Assembly (NCBI GenBank): GCA_002049455.2
Contig: KV919310.1
Coordinates: forward strand, 1 to 24,891
DNA from: Porphyra umbilicalis
Taxonomy: Eukaryota > Rhodophyta > Bangiophyceae > Bangiales > Bangiaceae
DNA length: 24,891 nucleotides
Direction of reading: 5' to 3'
Shown: positions 1 to 10,331 of the stretch, in pieces
Numbering within the stretch: the stretch's first letter is position 1
How the letters are laid out: the number at the start of each line of letters is the position of its first letter
Notes under the pieces: generated by a model
What the model was told of the DNA's origin: nothing
What the model saw: only the letters and a program-made list of their open reading frames with translations
Databases searched by the model: none
Program-made: the position numbers and the translations under genes

Positions 1-1347
1 GTTCCCGCCTGTTTGGAAGCTCGCCCTTGTGTCTTGGTCGGTGCGCTCGGGCTGACGGGGTGCGCCGTGGGTCCACCCGTGACGCGTGCGCGCTGGTGCC
101 GCCGACGCCGTCGGCGCCGCCGCGCCCGCGGCGCGCCCAGTACCGCCACTGCCTGCCTGCACCGTCACGGCCTTGGGGCCCTGGTGCGCTGCCGCAGCGT
201 CGGACGACGGCCAGCGGGCTCTCGCCTCCACAAACGCACCGCGGCGTCCCCGGCTGCGGTTTTTTTTCACCGCGGCCGCCCCGGTCAACGCCCCTGCGAC
301 GGCGCCGGCGCGGGGGCGCGCGGTGGCGGCGGCGGGGGCGCGACGCACGGCGGCTTGCGCCACGGCGGCGGCAGCGCCGTGGACGCTGCAACCGTCCCGT
401 CCTCCTTTTTTTTTTTGCACGGAGCGCGGAGCATGTCAATCTGCTTTGACCGGTCGAGGGGCCCCTCGACCGCGGGGCTCGACCGCTCGGGGGGTGGGGG
501 CCCCCGCCCATCGGGACCCACTGGAACGTGGTCAACCCGCCTTGGATTTGGATGAAGCGCCAGGCCGGCTGTCGTGTGGAATATGCATGATCCGCCAGAG
601 CCGATCTCCTTGCAACAATCTCCAAGGTGAAAGCACCTTGTGGACCCCTGACCAATGAGTATGCTGTTTCCAGGATCACAGATTCTGGCTGGCCAGTGAA
701 ATGAGCATCTCCTCCAGTCTATTGGCTTGAAATCTAGTTGACAATAGAGAGTCTTGCATGGGACGTCGTGCGACCCCCCTCCTCACACGCCTAGTTAAGG
801 TGGCTCTTCTGGGTCTGAGCATTACACTGCAACGTGGTAAAATATCAGTGGCCGAGATCCATTTGGGACGCGTCCCAATTTTATAGGCCTTAACGGCCCC
901 TGTGAGAGGGGTGGCTGACCGCAGAGGATGAGCCGTGGACTGAGCCGTGATCCGTCGGATCACGTCTTGCCCGCCTTTTCTGTCCGCACAGTTCTGGTCG
1001 CCTGCAGGCGTTCTAGCGGCGCGCGCGCCGTCGCGATCGCCAAGTGGTTGTCTTCTGGGTGTGGAGGGGAGAAATATGGCGGACGACGTTGGAGACCGAA
1101 CGTAAGTGCGGCCGCTTTGTGAGGAAATCAGAGGAACCGAAGCAGGCAACAGGGAGTGGACGGGGGGGGGGGGGGGAGCAGCCGGGAGTTGCAGAGCAAC
1201 ACAGAGGCACTCACCTTTCCCGTGACGCACCTGCGTATTCCCCCCCCCTTTTCTGCGCTCTTTCATGTGAATGGCTACACAGGGCAACCACAGCAGACGT
1301 CGTGCAGTCCTTCAGTGGCACGATATGGGCGTATCTTTGCGTCGATT
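1..1347. other. No supported gene; GC-rich low-complexity left edge
   Basis: Long open frames exist here, but they overlap on several frames and both strands, are Ala/Arg/Gly-rich and match no family I recognise, as expected of GC-rich DNA. The first 410 bases are strongly GC-rich with short T-runs (about 261-268 and 407-416). From about 570 onward the composition becomes mixed. A 15-base G homopolymer lies at 1162-1176, and a second one at 1614-1628. A terminal exon of a gene entering from the left cannot be excluded. Confidence 0.5.
451..472. repeat. 22-bp perfect palindrome
   Basis: The half-site CGGTCGAGGGG (451-461) is followed directly by its exact reverse complement (462-472), with no spacer. 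A third partial copy of the half-site (gctcgaccg) lies just downstream at about 477-486. Function unknown; it could be a cruciform or a binding site, or chance in GC-rich DNA. Confidence 0.8.
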
Positions 1348-1466
1348 GCAAAGGACATGCGCTGAGCTCGAATATGCTCTCAGAAAGTATTTCCCATCAG
1401 TTCCCCCTCTTTCCCGACCCCATCTCGCTCGACACAGGCGCGTCTGGGGCGCCCCAGCTATCTTTT
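1348..1466 (+). repeat. Duplicated 119-bp segment, copy A (empty site)
   Basis: This segment is repeated in direct orientation at 1680-1931. The two copies differ at only about three positions once the 133-bp insertion in copy B is removed. Copy A reads cgaata-tgctctcag across 1369-1383, so it preserves the uninterrupted target site of the small transposon in copy B. No coding function is recognised. Confidence 0.9.
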
Positions 1467-1679
1467 TCGTGCTCACTCTTTCTCAGAAGTGGTGCACAGA
1501 AACTGCATGCAGACATGCAGCCGAGGACGGCGAGCTATCGAAATCCATGAATGGACCAGCAGAGCCGGAATTACGGCCGGCCGACCGCCCCTACGGCACA
1601 TCAATTGCGCCACGGGGGGGGGGGGGGGTCTTTATGCACACCCCCCGATGTTTGGGGACCTCCCCCTATGTTTTTCCGG

Positions 1680-1931
1680 GCAAAGGACATGCGCTGAGCT
1701 CGAATACAGTGCGTTCTCGTTATAAGAGACAGCTGATTCGGCTCAATATGAAGAAAACGTGGCCCACACGGACTGGAATGGAAGACTCGCGACCCATATT
1801 CTTTTGTAAACGATTCTCTTATAACGAGAACGCACTGTATGCTCTCAGAAAGTGTTTCTCATCAGTTCCCCCTCTTTCCCGACCCCATCTCGCTCGACAC
1901 AGGCGCGCCTGGGGCGCCCCAGCTATCTTTT
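1680..1931 (+). repeat. Duplicated segment, copy B (carries MITE)
   Basis: Direct repeat of 1348-1466, split after position 1706 by a 131-bp element plus a duplicated TA. Homology to copy A starts at gcaaaggacat and stops in the T-run near 1931, after which the two sequences diverge. Confidence 0.9.
1707..1837. mobile_element. 131-bp mariner-like MITE with TA target duplication
   Basis: The element starts CAGTGCGTTCTCG and ends CGAGAACGCACTG. Its 23-bp terminal inverted repeats (1707-1729 and 1815-1837) are perfect matches. It is flanked on both sides by TA (1705-1706 and 1838-1839), and the paralogous copy at 1348-1466 has a single TA there, so the insertion can be read directly from the window. 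TA duplication and CAGT termini are typical of Tc1/mariner-type non-autonomous elements; the family assignment is inference from those features. The 85-bp interior has no coding capacity. Identical inverted repeats suggest recent mobilisation or a hairpin-prone stable end. Confidence 0.93.
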
Positions 1932-3009
1932 CTGCTGATACCTTTTTCAGACGTTTTTCACACGTCTGGCAAGGTGGAGCATAGCCCGGCACAATGAGCT
2001 AAACAGAAGCGTAAACGGTTGAGCAAGGGCGGAGATATTCCGCGTTGGCCGCACGGCCGAGAGGTACACAGTGAAGCGACCTCGATTGCGGTGTTGCTGT
2101 ACCCGTCGCGCCCGGTTCAGGATTCGCGCAACGACTGAAAGTGATTTGTTCGCCACCGTCCCATGTTCGCCCTTGAGCGCAGATGCCTGTCGCCACGTTG
2201 CGATCTGGAGAGACAAAGAGGCGCATTTCCGATAGATGGTGGAACAGAGCTGACATCAGGGTCTTCTGCCAATGAGGGGTCGCATTTGGATGTGAGAGCC
2301 AACCATGTGCAGCGATTCCTCTAAAAACCCAGAAGAGCCGGAACACTGGGCCTTAACTAGGCGTGCTCATGGGTCCAAAGGCCATTTGTGAATCCTCAAG
2401 CCCCATGTGTGACTAAGAAAAGCTTTTGTTGGTCACAAGATTGGCGTCGCTAAAATGGGCTAAAAACACAGAAAAGCCCTTGAGTGTCCCCACGGTTTCG
2501 GGACTGCTGCATCGAGCTGTGCTGGCGCGCACCGCATTGCACCCGCCACCGCAGCCGCCCCGCTCGTGCAGTAGTGGCCGCATCGACGTGTCCGCCGCGC
2601 CCGTGGCGGCCCGTGCCCCGCGCGCCGCGCGCCCGCGGTGCGCCCCGATACGCGGCGGCGGCGCCACCGCAGTCGCAGGCGGGTGCGCCGCCCCCGTAAA
2701 GGAAACAGGCGAAACAGCGATCCCACCAATTCTGCGGGAAGCCTGCTGGGGAAACCTCCTCACCCAATGAAATGCGCGACCCGAACCAGCGAGAGCTGAG
2801 CGCGCGCCATTACGCAGCGGCCCAGACACTGCCTGCGGCCAGCCGGATGACGAGCATGCCCAGACATGACAGCCGATCCGCCACCACCAGACATCACTTG
2901 CAGTCTCCTCAGACACACATGCATTCGGGCCAGGGCACGATGTCTGAGGCCAAGTGAGCAAAATAGAACCATGTGGCCTACGCATTCAACAGGGCCCTGG
3001 GGCAACCTT
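1932..3009. other. Intergenic stretch without a supported gene
   Basis: Mixed-composition DNA, then a GC-rich block at about 2520-2700. Open frames on both strands overlap each other and show no family resemblance. A short near-direct repeat (ctaaaaac-c/a-cagaa-g/a-agcc) occurs near 2322 and 2459. I see no RNA gene or promoter here that I could defend. Confidence 0.5.
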
Positions 3010-3929
3010 GCTTGGCGGGTGCGTGCGCGGTGGTCTGACAGCCGTACATTTGGCCCCCACGCTGACGCGGCTGCTCATTGGTGCCCACATGCGCAAAACA
3101 ATCAGGATCTGGCGGCTGTTAAATGCCCAAAGGATTCTCTCAGTAGTAGCCCCGGCGTGGCCCACCCTCATTGCGGCTCATTGGGGACACCCCGCTTGGC
3201 GGGTGCGTGCGCGGTGGTCTGACAGCCGTACATTTGGCCCCCACCGCTGACGCGGCTGCTCATTGGTGCCCACATGCGCAAAACAATCAGGATCTGGCGG
3301 CTGTTAAATGCCCAAAGGATTCTCTCAGTAGTAGCCCCGGCGTGGCCCACCCTCATTGCGGCTCATTGGGGGCACCCCGCTTGGCGGGTGCGTGCGCGGT
3401 GGTCTGACAGCCGTACATTTGGCCCCCACCGCTGACGCGGCTGCTCATTGGTGCCCACATGCGCAAAACAATCAGGATCTGGCGGCTGTTAAACGACCAA
3501 ATGATTCTTGCAGGTAGTAGCCCCGGCGTGGCCCACCCTCATTGTGGGTCATTGGGGGCACCCCGCTTGGCGGGTGCGTGCGCGGTGGTCTGACAGCCGT
3601 ACATTTGGCCCCCACCGCTGTCGCGGCCGCTCATTGGTGCCCACATGCGCAAAACAATCAGGATCTGGCGGCTGTTAAATGCCCAAAGGATTCTCTCAGT
3701 AGTAGCCCCGGCGTGGCCCACCCTCATTGCGGCTCATTGGGGGCACCCCGCTTGGCGGGTGCGTGCGCGGTGGTCTGACAGCCGTACATTTGGCCCCACC
3801 GCTGTCGCGGCCGCTCATTGGTGCCCACATGCCCAAAACAATTAGGATCTGGCGGCTGTTAAATGCGCAAATGATTCTCTCAGTAGTAGCCCCGGCGTGG
3901 CCCACCCTAATTGCGGGTCATTGGGGGTG
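3010..3929 (+). repeat. ~185-bp tandem satellite, five copies
   Basis: Units begin at gcttggcgggtg: 3010, 3194, 3379, 3565 and 3750, giving lengths of 184, 185, 186 and 185 bp plus a last, slightly short copy. Copies are nearly identical, with scattered substitutions and single-base length changes. Each unit contains gcgcaaaacaatcaggatct and a run ending in ctcagtagtagcccc. The unit length is not a multiple of three in every copy and the frames are not maintained, so this is a minisatellite or satellite rather than a protein repeat. The array ends in a G-rich tract near 3936-3945. Confidence 0.95.
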
Positions 3930-5439
3930 CTTCTGGGGGGGGGGGTCAGCGGGCTCGCCGGTTGGGGGGGGCCGCCACGTACTTGGTTTTGTATTTAGGA
4001 CCCTGTGACAGTCGTGTCCATGTGACTGGACTGCGTCTGCCCTCGCAGTTTGCCGCTGCCTCGTAAGGTCTTCGTGTCACCTCCCTCCTGTGCGCTCCCC
4101 TCCGCTTTCCCCAGTATTCTTCGGCCGGCAGCACTCCCGCTCCACGCGCCACCGGCAGCGGCGCTAGCGTCCCAGCCCCCGCCATCCTTGCTACCTCCGC
4201 CGCCGTCGCCGTCCCCCCTCCTGTCCGCCTGCGACCCCTCTGCGTTCCTCACACGGTGGGCGACGTGTGGGGCAGGTTATTTTTAGACGGGTAGATCAGG
4301 GTGCGCGGCTGAGGAGGTGCGCGGTGGAAGAATGGGGTTGCAGAGGAGTGGACGACATGATAAGGTGCTGGGCGTGGCGTGGGGATGGGCACTGCAGGGT
4401 GGTAGGTATTGTGGGGGGGTTGGTTCTCAGCGTTGGGACGTGGGTGCTGCAAAGGCGTACATGCCATGTGCGGGTCGGTGCTGAGTGGGAAAGAGAACGG
4501 CGGCCACGGTCTAAAACTAGGTGACAATGATTGAGGAGGCTCATTGCAAGTGGCATGGGGATTGGGCTGGCCAAAGAGGTGTCGCCGTGGGCGGTGAAGG
4601 AGGTGGGGTACGGGGCGAGGGGGGGGGATTGGTACTGAGGTGCAGGTAGAGCATGGTACTGGGTGGGGGGGCAGCGCGGTTTGGATAGGGTACAAGGTGG
4701 AATACTGGGTGGGGGTGGAGTCGGGGTACTGACTGGGCGTATTGCTGGGGACCGGGGCGTCGTAGCCGAGCGGGCGCGAGGGGTGAATGTGGCGTGTTCA
4801 CAAGAAAAACATCTTGGGACAGACCCTCTCTGTCGCCACATCCTGACCACTGTATTTGGTAGCACCGCTGACACTGCTTTGTCCAGTCAGTCAGTGGATC
4901 ACACATCAGGCTGATGACACTGCCCAATCCAGTGGAATCGTCGTTTTGCGCTTCCCTACCTGCCTACAGCAGTTCCCATTGTTTTTTCAAAGAAAAGACA
5001 CCATTGTGCACCACTCACCATGTTGTGCGTGCTTCCTGACCAGCTGCGAAAACAAAAAGAGCTGCTGGGTGAACTTGCTTCATGCGTTCCTTCACTTCTG
5101 CAGTCCTGCCCCAAGTGTGAGATGCGTCGAGCACTTCTGAGCCACACATGAGTAAAACACAACTTTCTTGGGGAGGACTATTTCTGGGTCTTGGAAGGGC
5201 GCTGGTCACGGCATTGTGGGTCTTTTTCTGCAAAAACGCTTCGTTCATACCGTTTCTGCCCTCTACAGGTGACAGTGACCGGTACCCGACACCACCTCCC
5301 CAGCCTGCCATACCCATCCATGGCCCAGAAGTCTTAGGGCACTGCAACCGGAATGTGACAGTCCCTCAGTAGAGCCCAAAAGACGGGACTACTGAAACAC
5401 AGGGCTGGCAGTTACGGAAACAGCTGGCGACGGAGGCCG
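3930..5439. other. Non-genic stretch with G-rich degenerate repeats
   Basis: At about 4290-4790 the plus strand is strongly purine/G-rich, with recurring motifs such as ggtactgggtgggg and tactgggtgggggt. The opposite strand translates as a Pro/Ser/Thr-rich frame (4296-4874) that looks like a consequence of the repeat, not a recognised protein. 4850-5390 is of ordinary composition with no supported gene. No splice-supported exon was found. Confidence 0.45.
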
Positions 5440-7366
5440 CCGACATGGCGGCAGAGGCGGCCGAAGGCGACGGCGGCCGGGGGCGGCAGCGGAGGTAGCT
5501 GAGAACGACGGCGGCAGCGGCCGGGGGCGGCGGCGGCGGGAGGGGACGGTGGCGGCGGCGGCCAGGCGCGGCGGCGCCAGCAGCACGCAGAAGCGGTGGC
5601 GGCAGGGTGCTGCGACGTCGGAAAGCAGGGGCGGCGGCGGCAGGGGCCGGCTGCGGCGGCAGGCGGGGGCTACGTCGGCAGGGAAGGCGGCGACAGGGGG
5701 CGGCGGCAGCGGCGGCCGGGGGCGGCGGCGGCGGAAGGCAGCGGTGGCGGCGGCAGGGGCGGCGGCAGCGGCGGCTCCGGGCGGCGATGGCGGCAGGCGG
5801 GGGCGGCGGTGGCGGCACCAGGAGGCGACGACGGTGGTGGCCGGGGGCGGCGGCGGCGGCAGGCAGGGGCGGCGGCGGCAGCCACTGCGGCGGCGGCCGG
5901 AGGCACGGGCGGCGGCGGTGGGGGCGGGGGCGGCGGCAGGCGTGGGCTGCTGTGGCGGGAGGCGGGGGCGGCGGTGGCGGCAGGCGGGGGCGGCGACGGT
6001 GGTAGCCGGGAGCGGTGGCGGCGGCATCTGGGGGCGGCGGCGGCGGCGGCAGCTGGCGGCGGCAGCAGCAGGCACAAGCGCCGGCGGCAGGGGGCGGCGG
6101 TGGCGGCCGGAAGGGGCGGGGGCGGCAGCGGGGGACAGCGACGGGGGCGGCAGCGGGCGGCAGCGGCGGCGGCGGCGGCGGCCGGGGGCGTCGGTGGCGG
6201 CAACCGGGGGCGGCGGCGGCAGCAGGCAGGGGCGGCGGCGGCAGGGGGCGGTGGCAGCGGCGGCGGCGGCACCGGCGGCGGCAGAGGCAGCGGCGGCAGG
6301 GGGCGGCAGCGACGGCCGCGGCAGGGGCGGCGGCGGCGGCGGCAGCGGACGGCGGCGACGGCGGCGGCCGGGGGTGGCGGCGGCGCCAAGTAGGGGCGGC
6401 GGCGGCGGTGGCGGCGGCGGCGGCAGGCGGGGGCGGCGGCGGCAGGGGGCGGCGGTGGCGGAAGGCAGGGGCAGCGCCGCCGGGGGCGGCGGCGGCGGCA
6501 GGCAGGGACGGCGGCGGCGGCGGCAGGCGGGGCGGCAGCGGCAGGGGCGGCGGCGGCGGCGGCGGCGACGGGGGCAGCCGCAGGCACGGTCGGCCGAGGC
6601 GGCAGGGGGCGGCGGCGGCGGCGGCGGCAGTGGCAGGCAGGGGCCGGGGTGGCAGGGGGCGACAGCGGCGGCGGCGGCGGCGGCCGAGGGCGGCAGCGGC
6701 ACGCACAGGCGGCGGCGGCAGCGGGCGGCGGCAACGGCGGCCGCCGCTCGGTGTCACGGAGGCGGCAGCCGGGAGCTGGGGCGGCGGCAGCCCGGGGTGG
6801 CGGCGACGGCGGCAGGCAGGAGTGGCGGAGGCAGGGTGCGGCGCCGTCAGCGGCGGCAGCCGGGGGCTGCGGCGGCGGCACGTGGGGGCGGCGGCGGCAG
6901 GGGGCGGCGGCGGCGGCGGCGGCGGCCGGGGGTGGCGGCGGCGGTGGCCGGGAGCGGCGGCGGCGGCGGTATCAGCCTGTGGGGCCTAAGATGGCGGCCC
7001 GGGGCAGCGGCGGCGGCTGTGAGGTGAGGCGTCGGCCGAATGCGGCAGCCCGCGGTCGCGGCAGCTGGGGGCGGAGGCGGCCAGGGGCGGCGGCGGGGGT
7101 AGCGGGAGGGAGCGGCGGCGGCACCCGGTGGCAGCGGCAGCCGGGGGCGTCGGCGGCTGGGGACGGCGGCGGTGGCAGCCTGGGGCGGCAGCGGTTGCAG
7201 CCTGGGGCGGCAGCGGCGGCAGCCAGGGGCGGCCGCGCCGCGGGGGCTGCGGCAGCCAGGGGCGGCGGCAGCGGGGGACGGCGGCAGCGGGGGAAGGCGG
7301 CAACCGCTGCGGGGGGGGGGGGCAGCCAGGTACCGTGGTCGCCGCCGCGGGGGCGGCGGCAGCCAG
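5440..7366. repeat. ~2-kb imperfect CGG/GGC-rich repeat block
   Basis: Nearly the whole interval consists of ggc/cgg/gca triplets (patterns like ggcggcggcggcaggggcgg). It is strongly G-rich on the plus strand and has three-base periodicity. All three plus frames and several minus frames stay open for hundreds of codons as Gly/Arg/Ala or Pro/Ala/Arg stretches, which is what a triplet repeat forces. I therefore do not call a protein. Runs of three or more G at short spacing make plus-strand G-quadruplexes plausible. It may mark a CpG-rich promoter or 5' region of the gene starting near 7717, but that is inference. Confidence 0.85.
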
Positions 7367-7438
7367 GGCGCCGCGAGGGTGGTGGGCGCCGCGAGGGTGG
7401 TGGGCGCCGCGAGGGTGGTGGGCGCCGTGAGGGTGGTG
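7367..7438 (+). repeat. 18-bp tandem repeat, four copies
   Basis: The unit GGCGCCGCGAGGGTGGTG starts at 7367, 7385, 7403 and 7421. The last unit has one change (gccgtgag). It sits at the downstream edge of the CGG-rich block, before ordinary-composition sequence at 7440-7560 and a CG-alternating tract at about 7570-7598. Confidence 0.92.
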
Positions 7439-7716
7439 GGCGCAGATTCGGTTCGGGCCCGGTGATCTGTGCTGGCCCGAAGCTTCGTCTTGTGTCAAGG
7501 ATGACAGAGAATCAAGGGAATCATGCGAATCAATGATGCAAATCTAAGTGCGCATCCGGCCCCCCCCCAGCGCGCGCGCGCGCGCAGCGCGCGCGCTTCC
7601 CCCCCCTGCTTTCACATCAGCTTTCCCGGCCTATTCATGGGATTGCTGTTTCGTGCAATTCCTATCTCGCCGCCCCCCCCGCCGCGGCGCCGGCGCGTTG
7701 CGCCTGCCGCTGCCGC

Positions 7717-8073
7717 ATGGCGGCGGCCGACGCGGCGGCCGCGGCGGCCCGCGACGGGCCGCCGCCCGCCGCCGCCGCTGCGGCCGCCGCGGCGGCGGCC
7801 GCCGCCCCGCCGCCGCTGGCCGACGCGGGCGGGGGTGTCGGCGGGTGGTCCCCCCCGCGGCGGCCCCGCCGCTGCCCGCGCCGCCCGACGGTTTTTTTGC
7901 GGGTGCGTGGCCGTGGGCGGGCGGCGCCCCGTGGGCCGCCGCCGCCGCGCCCCCGTCGCCGCCGCGCGCGCCGCCCGCCGCGCCGTGGGGGCCGCGCTCC
8001 CCCGCGGCGGCGGCGGCCGCCGCCGCCCCGCCCGTGGGAGGGGATGGCGGCTGTGCCGTGACGCCCGTGGCGG

Positions 8074-8105
<32 letters not shown>

Positions 8106-8841
8106 CCGCCACCCGCCCGCTGCCCGCGGTGGCCCTCGCCGCGTCGGGCGGGGGGGTGTTTGCCGCGCCCGGCGGCGCCGCACACGGGCCCGTCGACGCG
8201 ACGGCGCTCGACGGGGCGCCGCTGCTGCCCCTCCTGGATGCGACGCTATTGCCGTTTGTGGATGCGCCGCTACTGCCGTTTATTGATGCGCCGCTACTGC
8301 CGTTTGTGGATGCGCCGCTACTGCCTTTTATTGATGCGCCGCCGTCGCCGCTGCTGCCGCTGCCGCCGCCGTTGCCGCGGGTCGATGCGCCCGCACCGCC
8401 GCTGCTCGGCGGGTCGCCGCCGCCGGTGGCCCCCGGCGGCGCGTTGCCCGCGCCGCCCCCCCCGCCGCGGGTGCCCCTCGCCGACGTGCGGCCCCCACCG
8501 GCTCATGCGTTTGGTGCGCCGCCGGTCGGTGGGGCGCCCCCCCCCCCCCCCCTCTGCACCAAGTGGCGGAGCTCGACCGGTGGCGCTCCGTCTACTCGCC
8601 GACCGCCGCCGTGTCGGTGCCGCCCGCGTCCCCGCTGCGCGCGCGGATGGCGGGGCTGGAAGCCGCCGAGCGGTCGTGGCTCTTTCCCCACTCCCCGTTT
8701 GCGCCGCTCCCGCCGGGCACGGGGCCGGTGACGGCCATGCCGGCGTTTACGGCGGCCGCCTTTGCGGCCGCCGCGTGTCGGGACAAGGTCATGTTTAGCG
8801 TGCCGCCGGGGGGGTCTGGTGGTGGTGGTGGTGGTGGTGGT

Positions 8842-8882
<41 letters not shown>

Positions 8883-10331
8883 GGCCGGCGGGTCCCCCTT
8901 TTTCGTCCTCGTCGGCGCGATGATGTGGGTGCCCCACGCGGTCACGCCCGGCGGCGCGGTCCTCGGCGCGGGCGTGTCTGACTGGGCGGTCAACCGGATG
9001 GACGCCCTCATTGTCGGCCTCCCGAGTACGGTCGTGGCGGCGCAGCGGACGTCGCTCCACCCGGTGCGGGGGTTTGTGTTTGTGACGGAGCTCGGCGACG
9101 GGCTGCACGTGATGGTCGAGTGGGCGCGCCGCCTGCCGTCGGGCGACGGCGGCGGCGGCGACGGGGGCGGCGACGGGGGCGCCGGCGGTGGCCCCGACGG
9201 CGGCGGGGGTGGCCCCGACGGCGCCGGGGGGGGCGGCGGTGCCGACCGACCCGACGGCGCGGGCGGCGGGGGCGCCGCGGCCGACACGGACGTCCGCATG
9301 GAGTATGAGGTGATGATCCTTCGGCGGCCGCGGAGCGCCGCCGACGCGCCCGCGGTCGTCTTGAGCAAATTCGCGTCGCTCCGCCACCGGCGGGACGGGG
9401 GCACCGCCGCCTCCTCCGCCGCCGCCGCCACAGCCGCCGCCACGGCCGGCGGGGGTGCGGCCGCCCCCGCCGCGGGGTCGCCGCACGCAGCCCCCCCCCG
9501 CCCGTGCCGCCGCCGCCCCACCACCGCGTCTTGTACGACGTTGCCCCCGACGGGTGCTACTATGGGGGCCTCGTCGACGCCGTCGAGGCGCTCCGCGTCG
9601 ACGGGGACGGCGGGGGCGGGGTGGACGGTGGCGGCGCCGCCGTTGCCGCGGGTGCGGGCTTGACCCCGCACCCCCCGCCGCCGCCGCGGCGTCGACGCCC
9701 GCCCGCCCCCGCGCTCCCCTTTGAGGTGCACATGGTGCCGACGAGCTTCTTTGCCCAGTGCCGCCTGCGGGGCTTGGCCGTCCAAGCGGCGCGGGCGGTC
9801 GTGCCGCCGTGGCGCCCGCCGGGCGGGGGGGTGCTCCCCGCGTGGGCGGCGGTCGAGGGGGTGGCCGGCGGGGCGGCGTGCGGCGACGTGCCGACGGTGG
9901 CCCCCGCGTCGACGGCGGTGGCGGCCGTCGCGCCCGCCCGGCGCCGCGCCGCGGTGGCGATTGCGCCGGCCACCGCCGCCGCCGCCGTTGCCGCCGAGCC
10001 GCGGGGGGGGGTGGCCCCCCCGGGGGCGGACGCGGCGGCGCCCCCGCCCCGCCCGCGGGTCGGCCACTGGGCGCCCGCCGCCGCGGGCGCGGCGGCCGCC
10101 GTGCGGGCGGGCGGCGGCGACGGCGGCGGGGGGCCGCCGCCGCCGCGCCGCCGCCGGCGGCGGCTGCCCGCGCAGCCGCCGCCCCACGGGGCGGGGGCGG
10201 AGGAGTGGCAGCGGGTTTTGCGCAACCGGGCGAGTGCCGGGCGCGCCAACGAGCGCCGCAAGCGCGCGCGGCAAGCGGCGGGGGGCGGCGCCGCCGCGCC
10301 GGCGGCGGTGGCGAAACGGCCGGGCCCGTGA
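7717..10331 (+). CDS. Ala/Gly/Pro-rich protein with bZIP-like basic motif, frame broken at homopolymers
   Basis: I read one gene of roughly 870 residues whose coding frame moves at four homopolymers: C7 (7850-7856), G29 (8072-8100), C16 (8537-8552) and C9 (9491-9499). Sensible protein continues across each in a new frame. The start chosen is the ATG at 7717, opening an Ala-rich N-terminus. Then come a DAPLLPF repeat (8237-8341), a better-conserved-looking segment around 8553-9120 (WRSVYSP, AERSWLFPHSPF, then FFVLVGAMMWVPHAV), Gly/Asp repeats, a segment near 9500 (HHRVLYDVAPDGCYYGGLVDA), and near the end the motif NRASAGRANERRKRARQ (about 10223-10273). That motif resembles a bZIP basic region (N-R-x-S-A-x-R), but the usual Arg eight residues after the Asn is replaced and no leucine zipper follows. 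A nuclear DNA-binding role is therefore only a suggestion. The function is unknown. It is convergent with the LKB1-like gene 311 bp away. Either the homopolymer lengths are wrong or this is a decaying gene. Confidence 0.6.
8072..8100 (+). repeat. 29-base G homopolymer inside the coding region
   Basis: An uninterrupted G-run lies between GTGGC and cgccgcc. The protein-like frame before it (ending AVTPVAGGGG) differs from the one after it (AAATRPLPAVALAASGG), so the tract length decides the frame. Tracts of this length are unstable both in replication and in sequencing. Confidence 0.9.
8237..8341 (+). repeat. 24-bp coding repeat (DAPLLPF-V/I)
   Basis: GAT starts recur at exactly 24-bp spacing (8237, 8261, 8285, 8309, 8333). 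Each unit encodes Asp-Ala-Pro/Thr-Leu-Leu-Pro-Phe-Val/Ile, with Val and Ile alternating in the last position. The synonymous and conservative differences between units support this being the translated frame of the surrounding gene. Confidence 0.85.
8818..8880 (+). repeat. (GGT)10(GGC)11 glycine microsatellite
   Basis: Twenty-one glycine codons in a row in the presumed reading frame: ten GGT, then eleven GGC. This looks like a compound triplet microsatellite within the coding region, separating the two better-conserved-looking parts of the protein. Confidence 0.92.

Noticed and set aside
2322..2480. Short direct repeat ctaaaaac(c/a)cagaa as the ends of a small element
   Set aside because: Two similar 19-base strings in direct orientation, with no inverted ends and no target duplication. 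This is insufficient to call an element.
3010..3929. CRISPR-like array
   Set aside because: There is no alternation of short repeats with unique spacers. The whole 185-bp unit is repeated, as in a satellite.
4296..4874. Pro-rich secreted or structural protein on the minus strand
   Set aside because: Composition follows the G-rich degenerate repeat of the other strand. There is no signal peptide, no domain and no splice evidence.
5366..7027. Very long open frames (over 400 codons) on both strands
   Set aside because: They are forced by the CGG-type triplet repeat, which has few possible stop codons. Several frames are open together and none shows a non-repetitive domain.
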